Source of the DNA: Bacteroidota bacterium
Lineage (GTDB): Bacteria > Bacteroidota > Bacteroidia > Bacteroidales > VadinHA17
DNA: 16,907 nucleotides
Reading direction: 5' to 3'
Assembly (NCBI GenBank): GCA_012838685.1
Contig: DUOU01000212.1
Location: 1 to 16,907, forward strand
Part shown: one piece after another, positions 7,507-15,474 of the stretch
Layout of the letters: the number at the start of each line of letters is the position of its first letter
How positions within the stretch are numbered: position 1 is the first letter of the stretch
Notes under the pieces: model-generated
The model's database searches: none
Seen by the model: only the letters and a program-made list of their open reading frames with translations
What the model was told of the DNA's origin: nothing
Translations under genes and position numbers: made by a program

Positions 7507-9405
7507 TCAGTTTCCTATACAATACAGATTTTCATACCCCCTTAAAAACATCTTTCCTTCGATAATCGCGGGAGTGCACACCGATTGTTCGCCCAGGTCC
7601 GACTCGGCAACTTTCTGGAAAGACTTCGCCATCTTGAAAACCCATAGTTTTCCGCTGTTGGTCATCTGGTATACATTGTCGCCCACAAGGACCGGTGATC
7701 CGTATATCGCATCGTTAAACTCCGCTTCCCAATATTTTTCACCGGTTAAAATATCATAACAGGCCCCCACCCCATAGCTTGTCATGGTCAACACCAACCC
7801 ATTATATGCCAGTGGCGATGAAGCCTCGGGCAATAACTCCTGCTGTTCCCATATTATCTCGGGAGTCTCTCCAAGTTTAATAGCCGCAAAAGTGACGTAC
7901 TCATTGGCGGCGAACACCACCCCATCGGCGTATCCGGCCGAAGCGCCCACCTCCCCGCCTATACAGTCCACTCTCCACAACTCCTCTCCATTTGCGGGAT
8001 CATATCCGATAACCGACGGGTCGGCCACCAAAATCAGTTCATCCCTGCTCCCCGTATTGACAATTATAGGCGATGACCAGGCTATTCTCACATCTCTTGT
8101 TGTCTCCCACTTAGTGGTTCCATCATTGACCGACAGGGCCATAACCTTGGCTCCCCTATTGGTATCGTACTGCACAATAAGGAACTCCTTATAAAGTATC
8201 AATGATGAAGAGTGGCCATAATAGTTTTCAGGCTTGCCCAGATTCCGGCCCCATATCCTGTTACCGACCATATCCAGCCCTATCACATCACCGTTGGCGA
8301 ATATGGCGAAAACAGCGTTTCCGTTGGTGGCAAGTGATGGGGCGGCCAGGCCCGTATCTTCCGTTACATTGACCTTCGTGGTCGGGGAACCCTGGATATT
8401 ATCGGCCTTTGCCTGCCACAACAATTTTCCGTCCGCCACATTATAGCAATATACAACTCTCTCATCATCGTTGGCACCTGACAGGAACACCTTATCTCCC
8501 CATACAACGGGGGAGTTGTATCCATGCAGAGGAACCGGCGCTTTCCATAGAACGTTCCGTCCGCTCGCGACATCAAACGATGTGGGAGCACTGTTTTTAT
8601 AGGAGACACCGTTACCATCCGGACCGCGAAAATATGGATAGTTGCTCCTGATCTGGGCTGTAGTGGGCAGAGCCGAAGTTGTTGCCGACGGTTGGATATT
8701 TGAAGTTGTTTGTCGCGGCTGTTGGCTCTCCCGTGCTGTTATGGCGACAACGCCACCCTGTTCCGGCTGGACGGCGGTTGGCTCCCCGGAAGGCAGTTCT
8801 TCGGTAGCATCAACATTAATTTGCTGGTGGTCAAGAACAGCCTGCTCTGCTACATCATCGGCATATTGCGCCGTTACAACCTCACCTCCAGCATCCCCCC
8901 GTTCTGCTGTCAATGGTTCCCCGCCGTAATCCTTAAGGTAACTGTTGGAAAACAGTCCGGCAATGATTGCCAGGACAAAGAGGCCTCCACCACAGTAAAC
9001 GACCCATTTGCGGGCCTTTTCCTTGTCAAGTAGGGCGCTCTTCTCTATGCTCTCAAGCTCTTCGAGGTCCGATATCAGGGAAGACCTGTATCTCAGGGAT
9101 ATAACTAGCACCAACACGGCGAAGAGCAGCATCAGTCCGCCCGTGCGCAGTTGCCATTGACTCGTAAAGAATGCCTTTCTTATCATCAGGTCGAGTGCCC
9201 TGATATCCTCCTTCAGCGCCTCATTGGAGGGGTCACTTTTCAGTTGATCAACCAATGTCCGCAACGCCGGTGTTTCAAGGGGATCCACTCTTTTAAGCTG
9301 AATATGGTTGACTATCAGCATCACACTCATTATCAAAGCGAATATTCCGGCTACCCAGGCAACGCCACCGGCAATACTCATCTTCTCCTCTTTTGAAAAT
9401 CTCAT
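7507..9405 (-). CDS. Membrane-anchored PQQ-type propeller with three TM segments and a long linker
   Basis: This is a 632-aa membrane protein with an extracytoplasmic beta-propeller. Hydrophobic helices lie at about 13-33, 89-104 and 134-153, with a charged helical segment at 36-82. Residues 160-250 form a Gln/Thr/Ser/Ala/Pro-rich, low-complexity linker. The propeller begins at Y-P-Y-FRGP (256-262) and carries repeats such as G-x-L-L-W, G-x-x-x-W-E and G-E-E-L-W. I see no haem or PQQ-dehydrogenase motif. Three membrane passes put the propeller outside if the N-terminus is inside (inference). The gene sits between the NapH-like membrane protein and the NuoEF fusion, so it could tether or sense the redox complex. 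The start ATG 9405 lies 26 bp after the preceding gene. Confidence 0.85.
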   Translation of the reverse strand: MRFSKEEKMSIAGGVAWVAGIFALIMSVMLIVNHIQLKRVDPLETPALRTLVDQLKSDPSNEALKEDIRALDLMIRKAFFTSQWQLRTGGLMLLFAVLVLVISLRYRSSLISDLEELESIEKSALLDKEKARKWVVYCGGGLFVLAIIAGLFSNSYLKDYGGEPLTAERGDAGGEVVTAQYADDVAEQAVLDHQQINVDATEELPSGEPTAVQPEQGGVVAITARESQQPRQTTSNIQPSATTSALPTTAQIRSNYPYFRGPDGNGVSYKNSAPTSFDVASGRNVLWKAPVPLHGYNSPVVWGDKVFLSGANDDERVVYCYNVADGKLLWQAKADNIQGSPTTKVNVTEDTGLAAPSLATNGNAVFAIFANGDVIGLDMVGNRIWGRNLGKPENYYGHSSSLILYKEFLIVQYDTNRGAKVMALSVNDGTTKWETTRDVRIAWSSPIIVNTGSRDELILVADPSVIGYDPANGEELWRVDCIGGEVGASAGYADGVVFAANEYVTFAAIKLGETPEIIWEQQELLPEASSPLAYNGLVLTMTSYGVGACYDILTGEKYWEAEFNDAIYGSPVLVGDNVYQMTNSGKLWVFKMAKSFQKVAESDLGEQSVCTPAIIEGKMFLRGYENLYCIGN

Positions 9406-9431
9406 TTTATATCTAAAATTGCTATAATACT

Positions 9432-10790
9432 CTATTTCTTGATATTGGAACCATCATTCCCGTTGCTCTCCTTGACCGGACAATAGTCGATGCACCGGCC
9501 GCAACTCAGACAGTTCACCTTGTCGGGTTCGTAATCCTTTCTCCCCCTGTGCACGGAAAGCTTTACAAGGGTCAATCCGATAACCAGGCCCATAAAGGCG
9601 CCAAGTATCCATCCTCCCCAATAAAAGTCGCTCAATATGCTCTCGGCCCTCAAAACAAGTTCATCGATACTCTCCTCGCTTTGCAGGAATGTCTGCACAT
9701 CAATGTTGTCAAGATCCTCCAACACCTCTGGCGTTCCAACAATCTGCTCCGCCAGGTAGACCGTTTTGTTGAATTTCGCCAACGGAACATGGAGCAACGA
9801 ACCGGCCAACCCCCCGATAACCATCCAAAAGGGGATAATCATCAGATAATTCAACAGCCTCTTCACTCCGGTACGCCTCTTCCCAGTCTCCGCTACAGGT
9901 TCATTGATCGCCCCAAAAGGGCATGAGTTGACGCAGAGCTTGCACTGGATACATTCGGAGGGTGTTATGGTAAGATGTTTTTTCGAAAACGCCGACATCC
10001 AACCGAGAAGCACGCCATAAGGACATAAAAACCTGCAGTACGGACGGGCAACGAATACCCCTATCAGCAGTAAAAGTCCGCCCAAAAGCAACATCTCGAA
10101 CTGCGCGTCAAACCTGAAAATCCCCACAAAAGGGTCATACCTGCATATAAGAAAATCTGTTTTTGTGGCGGCGTAGAGAACAGCCAGACCCAAATAGAGA
10201 TATGGTATCAGACCAAGGGTCTTTTGCAGCCATTTGGGCAGTTCTAAGGGTTTGAAGGCCACTATATCCTGTATTGCCCCGAGAGGGCAAACAGCGGCGC
10301 AAAAAGTGCGTCCAAAAAACAGGGTCGTCACCAGGGGTATCAGGAAAAAGAGCAACACGGTAAGCGGCAAGGCATAAGTGGGGTCAACCAACGCTAAAAC
10401 AACATTTTGGAGCGACCCCACGGGACAGATACATCCCTCCCGGAAAAAGCCGAAATAGGCCAAAGAGAATACCGATGTCCAAAAAATCATCCTCCTGGAT
10501 CTTTTTTTGATCACCAGCCAGGTGGCGAACGACAATACAACTATGAGAACGAAAAGATCCACATATTCCATATAAGGAGACCTTGGAGCGGGCTGTATCA
10601 CGTTGGGCTGCTCATATCCGCTGTCGAATTCCGGTCGCGGGAACCTTTGCTCCTGCGCCAGAGCCGAAGTATTGAACATTACAAGCAGGAATAGCACCGA
10701 AAAAACCAACATAACATATCGGCGAACGGTATCTATGTTTACTGTTTTGCTATCTATTGTCCTTCCTTTCATCTCCCAACAAATTATCAT
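9432..10790 (-). CDS. NapH/NosR-like polytopic membrane iron-sulfur protein
   Basis: This is an inner-membrane electron carrier of 452 aa. A signal-like helix lies at 26-45. After an extracytoplasmic stretch there are helices at about 76-95, 101-116, 141-158, 193-209, 232-248, 310-330 and 390-412. Membrane-flanking cysteine motifs are C120-x-C122-P, C164-x3-C168-P and C252-x3-C256-P, as in the NapH/NosR/CcoG group. Two soluble cluster sites follow: C280/C283/C286/C290, and C427/C430/C433/C437 near the C-terminus. Such proteins pass electrons between quinol or cytoplasmic carriers and exported redox partners. The start overlaps the stop of the Tat ferredoxin gene as ATGA, typical of co-translated partners. 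An internal ATG at 10772 is possible, but the overlap favours 10790. No FMN-binding domain (as in NosR or RnfG) is present. Confidence 0.9.
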   Translation of the reverse strand: MIICWEMKGRTIDSKTVNIDTVRRYVMLVFSVLFLLVMFNTSALAQEQRFPRPEFDSGYEQPNVIQPAPRSPYMEYVDLFVLIVVLSFATWLVIKKRSRRMIFWTSVFSLAYFGFFREGCICPVGSLQNVVLALVDPTYALPLTVLLFFLIPLVTTLFFGRTFCAAVCPLGAIQDIVAFKPLELPKWLQKTLGLIPYLYLGLAVLYAATKTDFLICRYDPFVGIFRFDAQFEMLLLGGLLLLIGVFVARPYCRFLCPYGVLLGWMSAFSKKHLTITPSECIQCKLCVNSCPFGAINEPVAETGKRRTGVKRLLNYLMIIPFWMVIGGLAGSLLHVPLAKFNKTVYLAEQIVGTPEVLEDLDNIDVQTFLQSEESIDELVLRAESILSDFYWGGWILGAFMGLVIGLTLVKLSVHRGRKDYEPDKVNCLSCGRCIDYCPVKESNGNDGSNIKK

Positions 10791-11383
10791 TCGGAGCCTG
10801 TGGCCGTTCCGACGGTAAAATCACCCTTTATAAGATATGGACTGCTAACTGGCACCCTCATAAAAGCATCGGCGGGGCAAACCCTGGCAATCGCGCATTC
10901 GTTGCAGTTCACGCAATATTCGTGGCTAACCTGCAAGTGCAGCGAGCCGTTGCCGAAAGAGGTGCACCCCTCGACACAGATACCACAGCCGATGCACAGC
11001 TCTTTATCTATATCATATTCAAAATAGGGATCTTCAATAAATCTTCTTCTGATAGCGGAGGTGGGGCAAAGTTGGTTCTCGGCGGCGGTTCCCAGGTCAT
11101 TGGCATCGGGTTTGAGGTAGCCGCCACAAAGATCGCAGTATCCGCACAGATCGTACACATGGTAACATTTTACGGCTGATGGGGTAAGTACGCAGTAGTC
11201 GGCGCACCTTCCACAACGGACACACTTAAAGGGATCCAACTGCCATACATATCCCCCTTTATCTCCTTTTAGGGCGGTTATTCCGGCGACACCCGCCAAT
11301 CCAAGTCCGAGGGTTATCCTCATGCCCTTCTCTATGAAGTCGCGGCGACCATAGTTTTTACTGTTTTCAGTTTTTTCGCTCAT
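10787..11383 (-). CDS. Tat-exported ferredoxin with four [4Fe-4S] motifs (NapG/MauM-like)
   Basis: This is an exported iron-sulfur protein of 198 aa. The N-terminus carries a twin-arginine signal: GRRDFIEKG at 12-20, then a weakly hydrophobic Gly/Leu/Ala stretch to about 35. Four cluster motifs follow: C54/57/60/64; C80/83/86 with C73 and C106; C130/133/136/140; and C157/160/163/169. The layout matches NapG-type periplasmic ferredoxins that partner NapH-type membrane proteins, and the NapH-like gene follows directly with an ATGA overlap. The likely role is to take electrons from, or give them to, the membrane protein on the outer face. ATG 11383 was chosen because GGAGG stands five bases before it and the Tat motif is then close to the N-terminus; a longer frame begins at 11425. 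The gene overlaps the small Cys4 gene by 17 bp. Confidence 0.88.
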   Translation of the reverse strand: MSEKTENSKNYGRRDFIEKGMRITLGLGLAGVAGITALKGDKGGYVWQLDPFKCVRCGRCADYCVLTPSAVKCYHVYDLCGYCDLCGGYLKPDANDLGTAAENQLCPTSAIRRRFIEDPYFEYDIDKELCIGCGICVEGCTSFGNGSLHLQVSHEYCVNCNECAIARVCPADAFMRVPVSSPYLIKGDFTVGTATGSE

Positions 11384-11567
11384 CCTTGCCTCCCTTTTTC
11401 GCTTTTTCCGGATCACATACCCCATATAGGGAACAGGCCGAGCAGATTCCGTTACCGGTGCAGGAGAAATCTATCCTTTTTTTTGCCACCAGAAACGAAA
11501 CTGTCCCCGCCAATGCCGCCAGAATCCCCAAGCGCAATGTTTTCTTTACAAACTCTTCTCTATCCAT
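11367..11567 (-). CDS. Small membrane-anchored Cys4 protein
   Basis: The product is only 66 aa, but the gene is in step with the operon and overlaps the Tat ferredoxin gene by 17 bp. Residues 11-28 form one hydrophobic helix after a basic start. The motif C36-x5-C42-x2-C45-x5-C51 follows, then a Lys-rich tail. The N-terminus (DREEFVKKTLRLG) resembles a Tat signal in which the second arginine has been lost, echoing the GRRDFIEKG of the next gene. Four cysteines could hold one small cluster or a redox thiol pair. I recognise no named family. It probably belongs to the membrane electron path with the two genes that follow it (inference). The start is ATG 11567; AGGAG lies about 15 nt upstream, far for a normal site. 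Confidence 0.72.
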   Translation of the reverse strand: MDREEFVKKTLRLGILAALAGTVSFLVAKKRIDFSCTGNGICSACSLYGVCDPEKAKKGGKDERKN

Positions 11568-11616
11568 TGTATATTGTCTGTTCTCCTGTTTTTTCCTGTT
11601 TCCCCCGATTCTGCCG

Positions 11617-12582
11617 TCACATTGTCACCGATGCGAACAATCTTAACTGGCTTCTGTCCATATCCAAAATAATTATATTATCCCTGTCATCAACGCATAT
11701 ATCGGGGGGATTTCCATTTCTATCGAACATATCGGGCGATGCGAAGACACCTTTGAACCCGCCGTGGATGTCGTACAACTTGACCCTCAACAATGTTTTT
11801 TCGCCCGTCACGAAAGATTCGTCCGACAAAAGAGCGAAATCGGAAGGGTTGCAACAACCGCAAAAACCGTCGATGTTTGCCGAAGCGTTGGACCACGACG
11901 AACGGTAGGTTCCATCGGCATTGAAGCTGACCAAACCATGTCTTCCCGGATTTGATGCCCAAAGTACTCCGTTTTCCGTGATATCGACATCCATATGGGG
12001 GCTGGGAACCACAAACCCCATAAATTCAGTAGCCGCATCCTTGTCGCCTATCCTTCTGATCAACGAGCCATCGGCGCCACACTGGTAAATCACCCTGTTG
12101 CCGGCGTCGGCAACATAGAGATAATCATTATACGCGACCATTGAGGTTATATATGAACGGGAACCGTATCCCTCCCATGATCCAATCCTGTTACCAGAAA
12201 AATCGTATTTCGCCACATAATCGGTAAACGCTATCCAAATATTTTTGCCAACGGCCACCGCTGTCGGGGAACCTTCCAACCCAACCTCCATGGTTATTGT
12301 TCCGTTCCCGTCAACTGTCATCAGCCTGTTATCGGCCACAACATAGATCAGATTGTTATGATAGGCGACGCCCCTGTACTTTCCCTCAGGAAGCTGGAGA
12401 GTCATATATTCATTGGATATCATATCGGAAGGATCCACCTTCAAAAACCCGCTCACATCAAACTCGTAAGGATTCTCCAGATTCCTTCCCGGACGGTTTT
12501 TAACAAAATCGAACAGAATGATAAAGGCGACCATCGCCGCCAATAGCGCCAATACAATATTTATTGATTTTCTGTTAACCAT
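11617..12582 (-). CDS. Membrane-anchored NHL-type beta-propeller with C-x-C-C motif
   Basis: This is a 321-aa protein with an uncleaved-looking N-terminal helix at 6-27 and an extracytoplasmic six-bladed NHL-like propeller. Repeats include IYVVADNRLMTVDGNG, LYVADAGNRVIYQCGADG and VLWASNPGRHGLVSFNADG, the usual [F/Y]VAD-x-x-N-[R/H]-x-[V/I] pattern. An unusual motif, GFCGCCNP at 239-246 (C241, C243, C244), interrupts one blade. It is the most distinctive feature of the protein and could bind a metal or form a redox disulfide. I recall the same motif in NHL proteins of other anaerobic or PVC bacteria, but I cannot check this here. ATG 12582 is preceded by AGG with a 5-nt spacer; a GTG at 12588 is also in frame. 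It lies 23 bp after the 472-aa propeller gene. Confidence 0.82.
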   Translation of the reverse strand: MVNRKSINIVLALLAAMVAFIILFDFVKNRPGRNLENPYEFDVSGFLKVDPSDMISNEYMTLQLPEGKYRGVAYHNNLIYVVADNRLMTVDGNGTITMEVGLEGSPTAVAVGKNIWIAFTDYVAKYDFSGNRIGSWEGYGSRSYITSMVAYNDYLYVADAGNRVIYQCGADGSLIRRIGDKDAATEFMGFVVPSPHMDVDITENGVLWASNPGRHGLVSFNADGTYRSSWSNASANIDGFCGCCNPSDFALLSDESFVTGEKTLLRVKLYDIHGGFKGVFASPDMFDRNGNPPDICVDDRDNIIILDMDRSQLRLFASVTM

Positions 12583-12605
12583 ATACACCTAACACAACGT
12601 AACCA

Positions 12606-14024
12606 TCAAATGTCGACGCACAACATTGTCTTTGAATCCCTAAGCAGCATCAACCCGTCGGCTATGGCCAGAGGTGCCCACGCATCCGTTCCATCAAACA
12701 GCTTCTTCCGCCCTATCTCGATATAACTTTTTGTATCGGGCCTGACCATGACCAATGTTCCGTCATCGCTCAAAATATACATTTTATCTTCCGCTATGAT
12801 ATAGGGTCCCAAACCGAACCTGACCGTACCTGAACTCCAGATCAGATTTTGCACATTATCGGGACTTACACAAACCAACTGTGAACGGTTCGCCCCCCCA
12901 TCTTTGGGGATAATACCGAAGAGATGCCCGTTCCAAAGTATGGGTGTCTGCTGTTCGCACGCCAGCCCCTCCCTGGGCGCATATTCAACGAGGCTCTCAA
13001 CATTATAACCGTCTCCGTCGGGAGTGACCTGTATCATCATTGAGCCCGCGCCATAGCCCGCGGTCAGAAAAATCTTCCCATCATCGAGTATCACGGGTGA
13101 GGGGGCTACCACCGAATGGTTCCAAACCTTGCTCTCCCACATGATCTTCCCTTCATCATCGCCCTCCGCCCCTACCGCGACAATCCCCCCATCGGCACTA
13201 TAAACATACATTCTCTTTCCATGTATAATACCGGGAATTATCGAGGAGTGTGACATACTCAGTTCAATATTGTTCGGAGCCTCCCATAAAATCTCGCCCG
13301 TGTTCAGATCAACCGCTATCATGGCTACCGAGGAGCCCCCCGGGGCGAGAATCGCCTTATCGCCATCTATCAGGGGACACTGCGCTGTGTACCATTGCGG
13401 CACCTCAACACCATACTGTTTCGCCATATCGAGTCCCCAGATAAAATCGCCGTTAATCCTGTCAACGCACATCACCTGGCAGCGGGGCCCAATGGTAACC
13501 ACATACCTCTCCGTCACCGCCGGAACGGTTCTTGACATTCCATGGTTTCTTTTTATATGAACCCCGTAAGAGCGGCGCCATAGCTCCTCTCCATCCGACA
13601 GTGAGAAACATCTCAACGCATCCTCCCTGCTCTCCTCGATATAGTCGAGTATATAAACTCTCCCCTCATATATGGCGGCACCGGCGTGACCTTCTCCAAG
13701 TTCTATGGTCCATCTTATTTCAGGATCGGCATCGCTCCAGCTATCCTTGATATCCTGGCGTTCGGTAACAATATTGTCGTAATTAACTCCCCTGAATCTG
13801 GGCCACTTTCCAGTATAACCCCCAACTACATCGTTTTCAAAAAGGGCAAAGAACTCCCCTATCACGATATTCTCCTCGACCGCCACCTCTATGCCCCTGT
13901 TGTCGGCTCCGGGCATGCTCGCGGTAAAATCCCTCGTGGGATCTGTTGCCATCCAGGCCACCAGGGAAGCCAGACCGGCAAAAGCAAAGAGAGAGACAAT
14001 GATATAACGACGAATACTACCCAC
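12606..14024 (-). CDS. Membrane-anchored PQQ-type beta-propeller (472 aa)
   Basis: The product has an N-terminal helix at about 7-25 (basic GSIRRY then hydrophobic), a spacer to about 70, and then the propeller entry motif KWPRFRG at 73-79. Blade repeats such as DGEELWRRSY, NGDFIWG, TGEILWEAPN and EGKIMWES follow, with strongly conserved-looking segments around KRNHGMSRTVPA and LAPGGSSVAMIAVD. Several cysteines (in LRCFSL, PRCQVMCV, TAQCPL and LVCVSP) are scattered rather than grouped as a cluster site. No catalytic PQQ-dehydrogenase residues can be named. The role is extracytoplasmic but unknown. The gene starts with GTG 14024, since no ATG precedes residue 25; ATG at that point would remove the membrane helix. 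It follows the first operon gene after a 79-bp gap that may hold an internal promoter. Confidence 0.84.
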   Translation of the reverse strand: MGSIRRYIIVSLFAFAGLASLVAWMATDPTRDFTASMPGADNRGIEVAVEENIVIGEFFALFENDVVGGYTGKWPRFRGVNYDNIVTERQDIKDSWSDADPEIRWTIELGEGHAGAAIYEGRVYILDYIEESREDALRCFSLSDGEELWRRSYGVHIKRNHGMSRTVPAVTERYVVTIGPRCQVMCVDRINGDFIWGLDMAKQYGVEVPQWYTAQCPLIDGDKAILAPGGSSVAMIAVDLNTGEILWEAPNNIELSMSHSSIIPGIIHGKRMYVYSADGGIVAVGAEGDDEGKIMWESKVWNHSVVAPSPVILDDGKIFLTAGYGAGSMMIQVTPDGDGYNVESLVEYAPREGLACEQQTPILWNGHLFGIIPKDGGANRSQLVCVSPDNVQNLIWSSGTVRFGLGPYIIAEDKMYILSDDGTLVMVRPDTKSYIEIGRKKLFDGTDAWAPLAIADGLMLLRDSKTMLCVDI

Positions 14025-14063
14025 GCTTTTTCAAATTTCCATCCTGTTTAGCGGCAAGTCCGC

Positions 14064-14071
14064 CAAAAGTA
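14064..14071 (-). promoter_or_regulatory. Possible internal Bacteroidota -7 box
   Basis: TACTTTTG read on the minus strand fits the TAnnTTTG consensus and lies 40 nt before the GTG start of the 472-aa propeller. A second match, TAGTTTTG, is at 14079-14086. A TTTG stands about 23 bp upstream of the first box, slightly more than the usual 19-21. This T-rich gap could give such matches by chance. Confidence 0.25.
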
Positions 14072-14103
14072 CCCAAAACAAAACTACTATATCCCAAATA
14101 TAA

Positions 14104-15357
14104 CTATTTTACCTTATATACCGTAAGCACATCGCCATGACGATGGAACATCATACCGTTCAAAAAGAAAGGATGGGCCCAATGAAACCCACTCCCGGTT
14201 TCCACCTTAAATGAACTTATTATGTTAAAACCTGTCGGATCGGGTTTCATTATGCCTATCTCCCCACTTTTCTCGTCGTACAGGTACAATAAACCATCGG
14301 CATATACTATAGACCCCTTCGAAGTCCACTTTGCGTCGTACATTGTCTCTCCTGTAGCCCAATCCAGGCATACCCAGTTGCCATCGTTATTGTTCAGCCA
14401 GTTCGAACCGTACATATAACCATCAACCTCAACAATACCGCCGTGATGGTTATCGAGAAGATGATTTGAGTAAACCTCCTCGAATGATCTGTTCGTGCTA
14501 TTAAGTCTCAGCATTTTAGCTCCGGGGCCATAATTGTAACCCAGGGAAATAAAAATTTGATTTCCCTTGACAACGGGATTGGCGCACCAAATCATTCCGT
14601 TCCTTTGGAATCTCCACTGCGTGTCATCAAAATATTTATAAGAGGCCTTTATCTCCCCGGTTTCAGGTTTTACGGCCAAAAGAAAACCCGCGGTCGTGGC
14701 GATAATCAGATCTTCACCGTTAATATTGTAAACAGCCGGAGATGTATAACCGCGCCCCCCGCCAACACTCCCGGATTTCCATACTTCAGCGCCGGTCATC
14801 TTATCAAAAGCCACCATGGTGGTGGTCGATCCTCCCGGAGTGATGTAAACCAGGTTATCCAGTACCAGGGGCGACTCGGACGAGCCCCAGGTATGGAATT
14901 CGCCCTGATACTCTTCGTGGACATCTTTTGACCATATAATGGCACCGGTCTCGGCGTTCAAACATGAAAGCCGATCGTAACCGCTTATAATATACAATCT
15001 GTCGCCGTCAATGGTAACGCTGCCCCTGTTTCCGGGGTAAGCCTGATCCCAGCCCTTACCGTAGGAGACCTGCCACTTTTTGTTTCCGTTAAAATCGATA
15101 CAGGTAAGATAATCATCGTCGCCTATCTTACCCGAAGCATAGATATATTTCCCGTTGGAGATAACGGAAGAGTAACCCTCTCCTATCCCCTCGTATTCAA
15201 GGAGTATTTCTGGACCATCGGCGGGCCACTGTTTCAACAGACCCGTTTCGTTAGGAAATTTCCCGGCGCGATTCTCGCCCCTGAACTGAAAAATCTGCGC
15301 GTTCAATGACAGAGAGAGCAGTGAGGCTAAAGCCAGCAACAAAAATTTATTGTTCAT
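14104..15357 (-). CDS. Secreted PQQ-type beta-propeller, first gene of the operon
   Basis: The product is a 417-aa exported beta-propeller. A classic Sec signal peptide (MNNKFLLLALASLLSLSLNA) would be cleaved near residue 20. The mature chain starts with the entry motif QFRGENRAGKFPNETGLLKQW (split: FRG at 25-27). Blade repeats follow, including GNKKWQVSYG, GAIIWSKDV, GAEVWKSGS and GETMYDAKW. It differs from its operon sisters in being cleavable rather than anchored. I see no lipobox and no C-terminal secretion domain, so it is likely periplasmic. It heads the operon behind a promoter-like box 53 nt upstream. There is no evidence for PQQ binding. The start ATG 15357 is clear. Confidence 0.86.
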   Translation of the reverse strand: MNNKFLLLALASLLSLSLNAQIFQFRGENRAGKFPNETGLLKQWPADGPEILLEYEGIGEGYSSVISNGKYIYASGKIGDDDYLTCIDFNGNKKWQVSYGKGWDQAYPGNRGSVTIDGDRLYIISGYDRLSCLNAETGAIIWSKDVHEEYQGEFHTWGSSESPLVLDNLVYITPGGSTTTMVAFDKMTGAEVWKSGSVGGGRGYTSPAVYNINGEDLIIATTAGFLLAVKPETGEIKASYKYFDDTQWRFQRNGMIWCANPVVKGNQIFISLGYNYGPGAKMLRLNSTNRSFEEVYSNHLLDNHHGGIVEVDGYMYGSNWLNNNDGNWVCLDWATGETMYDAKWTSKGSIVYADGLLYLYDEKSGEIGIMKPDPTGFNIISSFKVETGSGFHWAHPFFLNGMMFHRHGDVLTVYKVK

Positions 15358-15409
15358 CTTTTATGCGATTTTTATGGTTAACAATCAATATATCCTCCTA
15401 TTAATCGGA

Positions 15410-15417
15410 CAAATTTA
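15410..15417 (-). promoter_or_regulatory. Candidate operon promoter, -7 box TAAATTTG
   Basis: TAAATTTG on the minus strand matches the Bacteroidota -7 consensus TAnnTTTG and lies 53 nt upstream of ATG 15357. An identical box precedes yqgE. No clear TTG stands at the expected -33 distance, so the call rests on the -7 box and its position. It would drive all twelve genes. Confidence 0.45.
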
Positions 15418-15453
15418 GATTTTTAACCCCATAATTTGGTGAAGAAGTCGCTA

Positions 15454-15474
15454 AACCGTCCGCAAACGACGGTT
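15454..15474. repeat. Inverted repeat (7-bp stem, 7-nt loop)
   Basis: AACCGTC at 15454-15460 pairs with GACGGTT at 15468-15474 around the loop CGCAAAC. It lies between yqgE and the operon promoter. On the minus strand no T-run follows, so it is not a standard terminator for yqgE. It could be a weak terminator or an operator just upstream of the operon promoter. Confidence 0.35.

Noticed and set aside
9432..11383. Rnf complex or periplasmic nitrate reductase genes
   Set aside because: Only NapG/NapH-like carriers are seen. There is no NapA, no RnfA/D/E membrane subunits and no FMN-binding RnfG domain.
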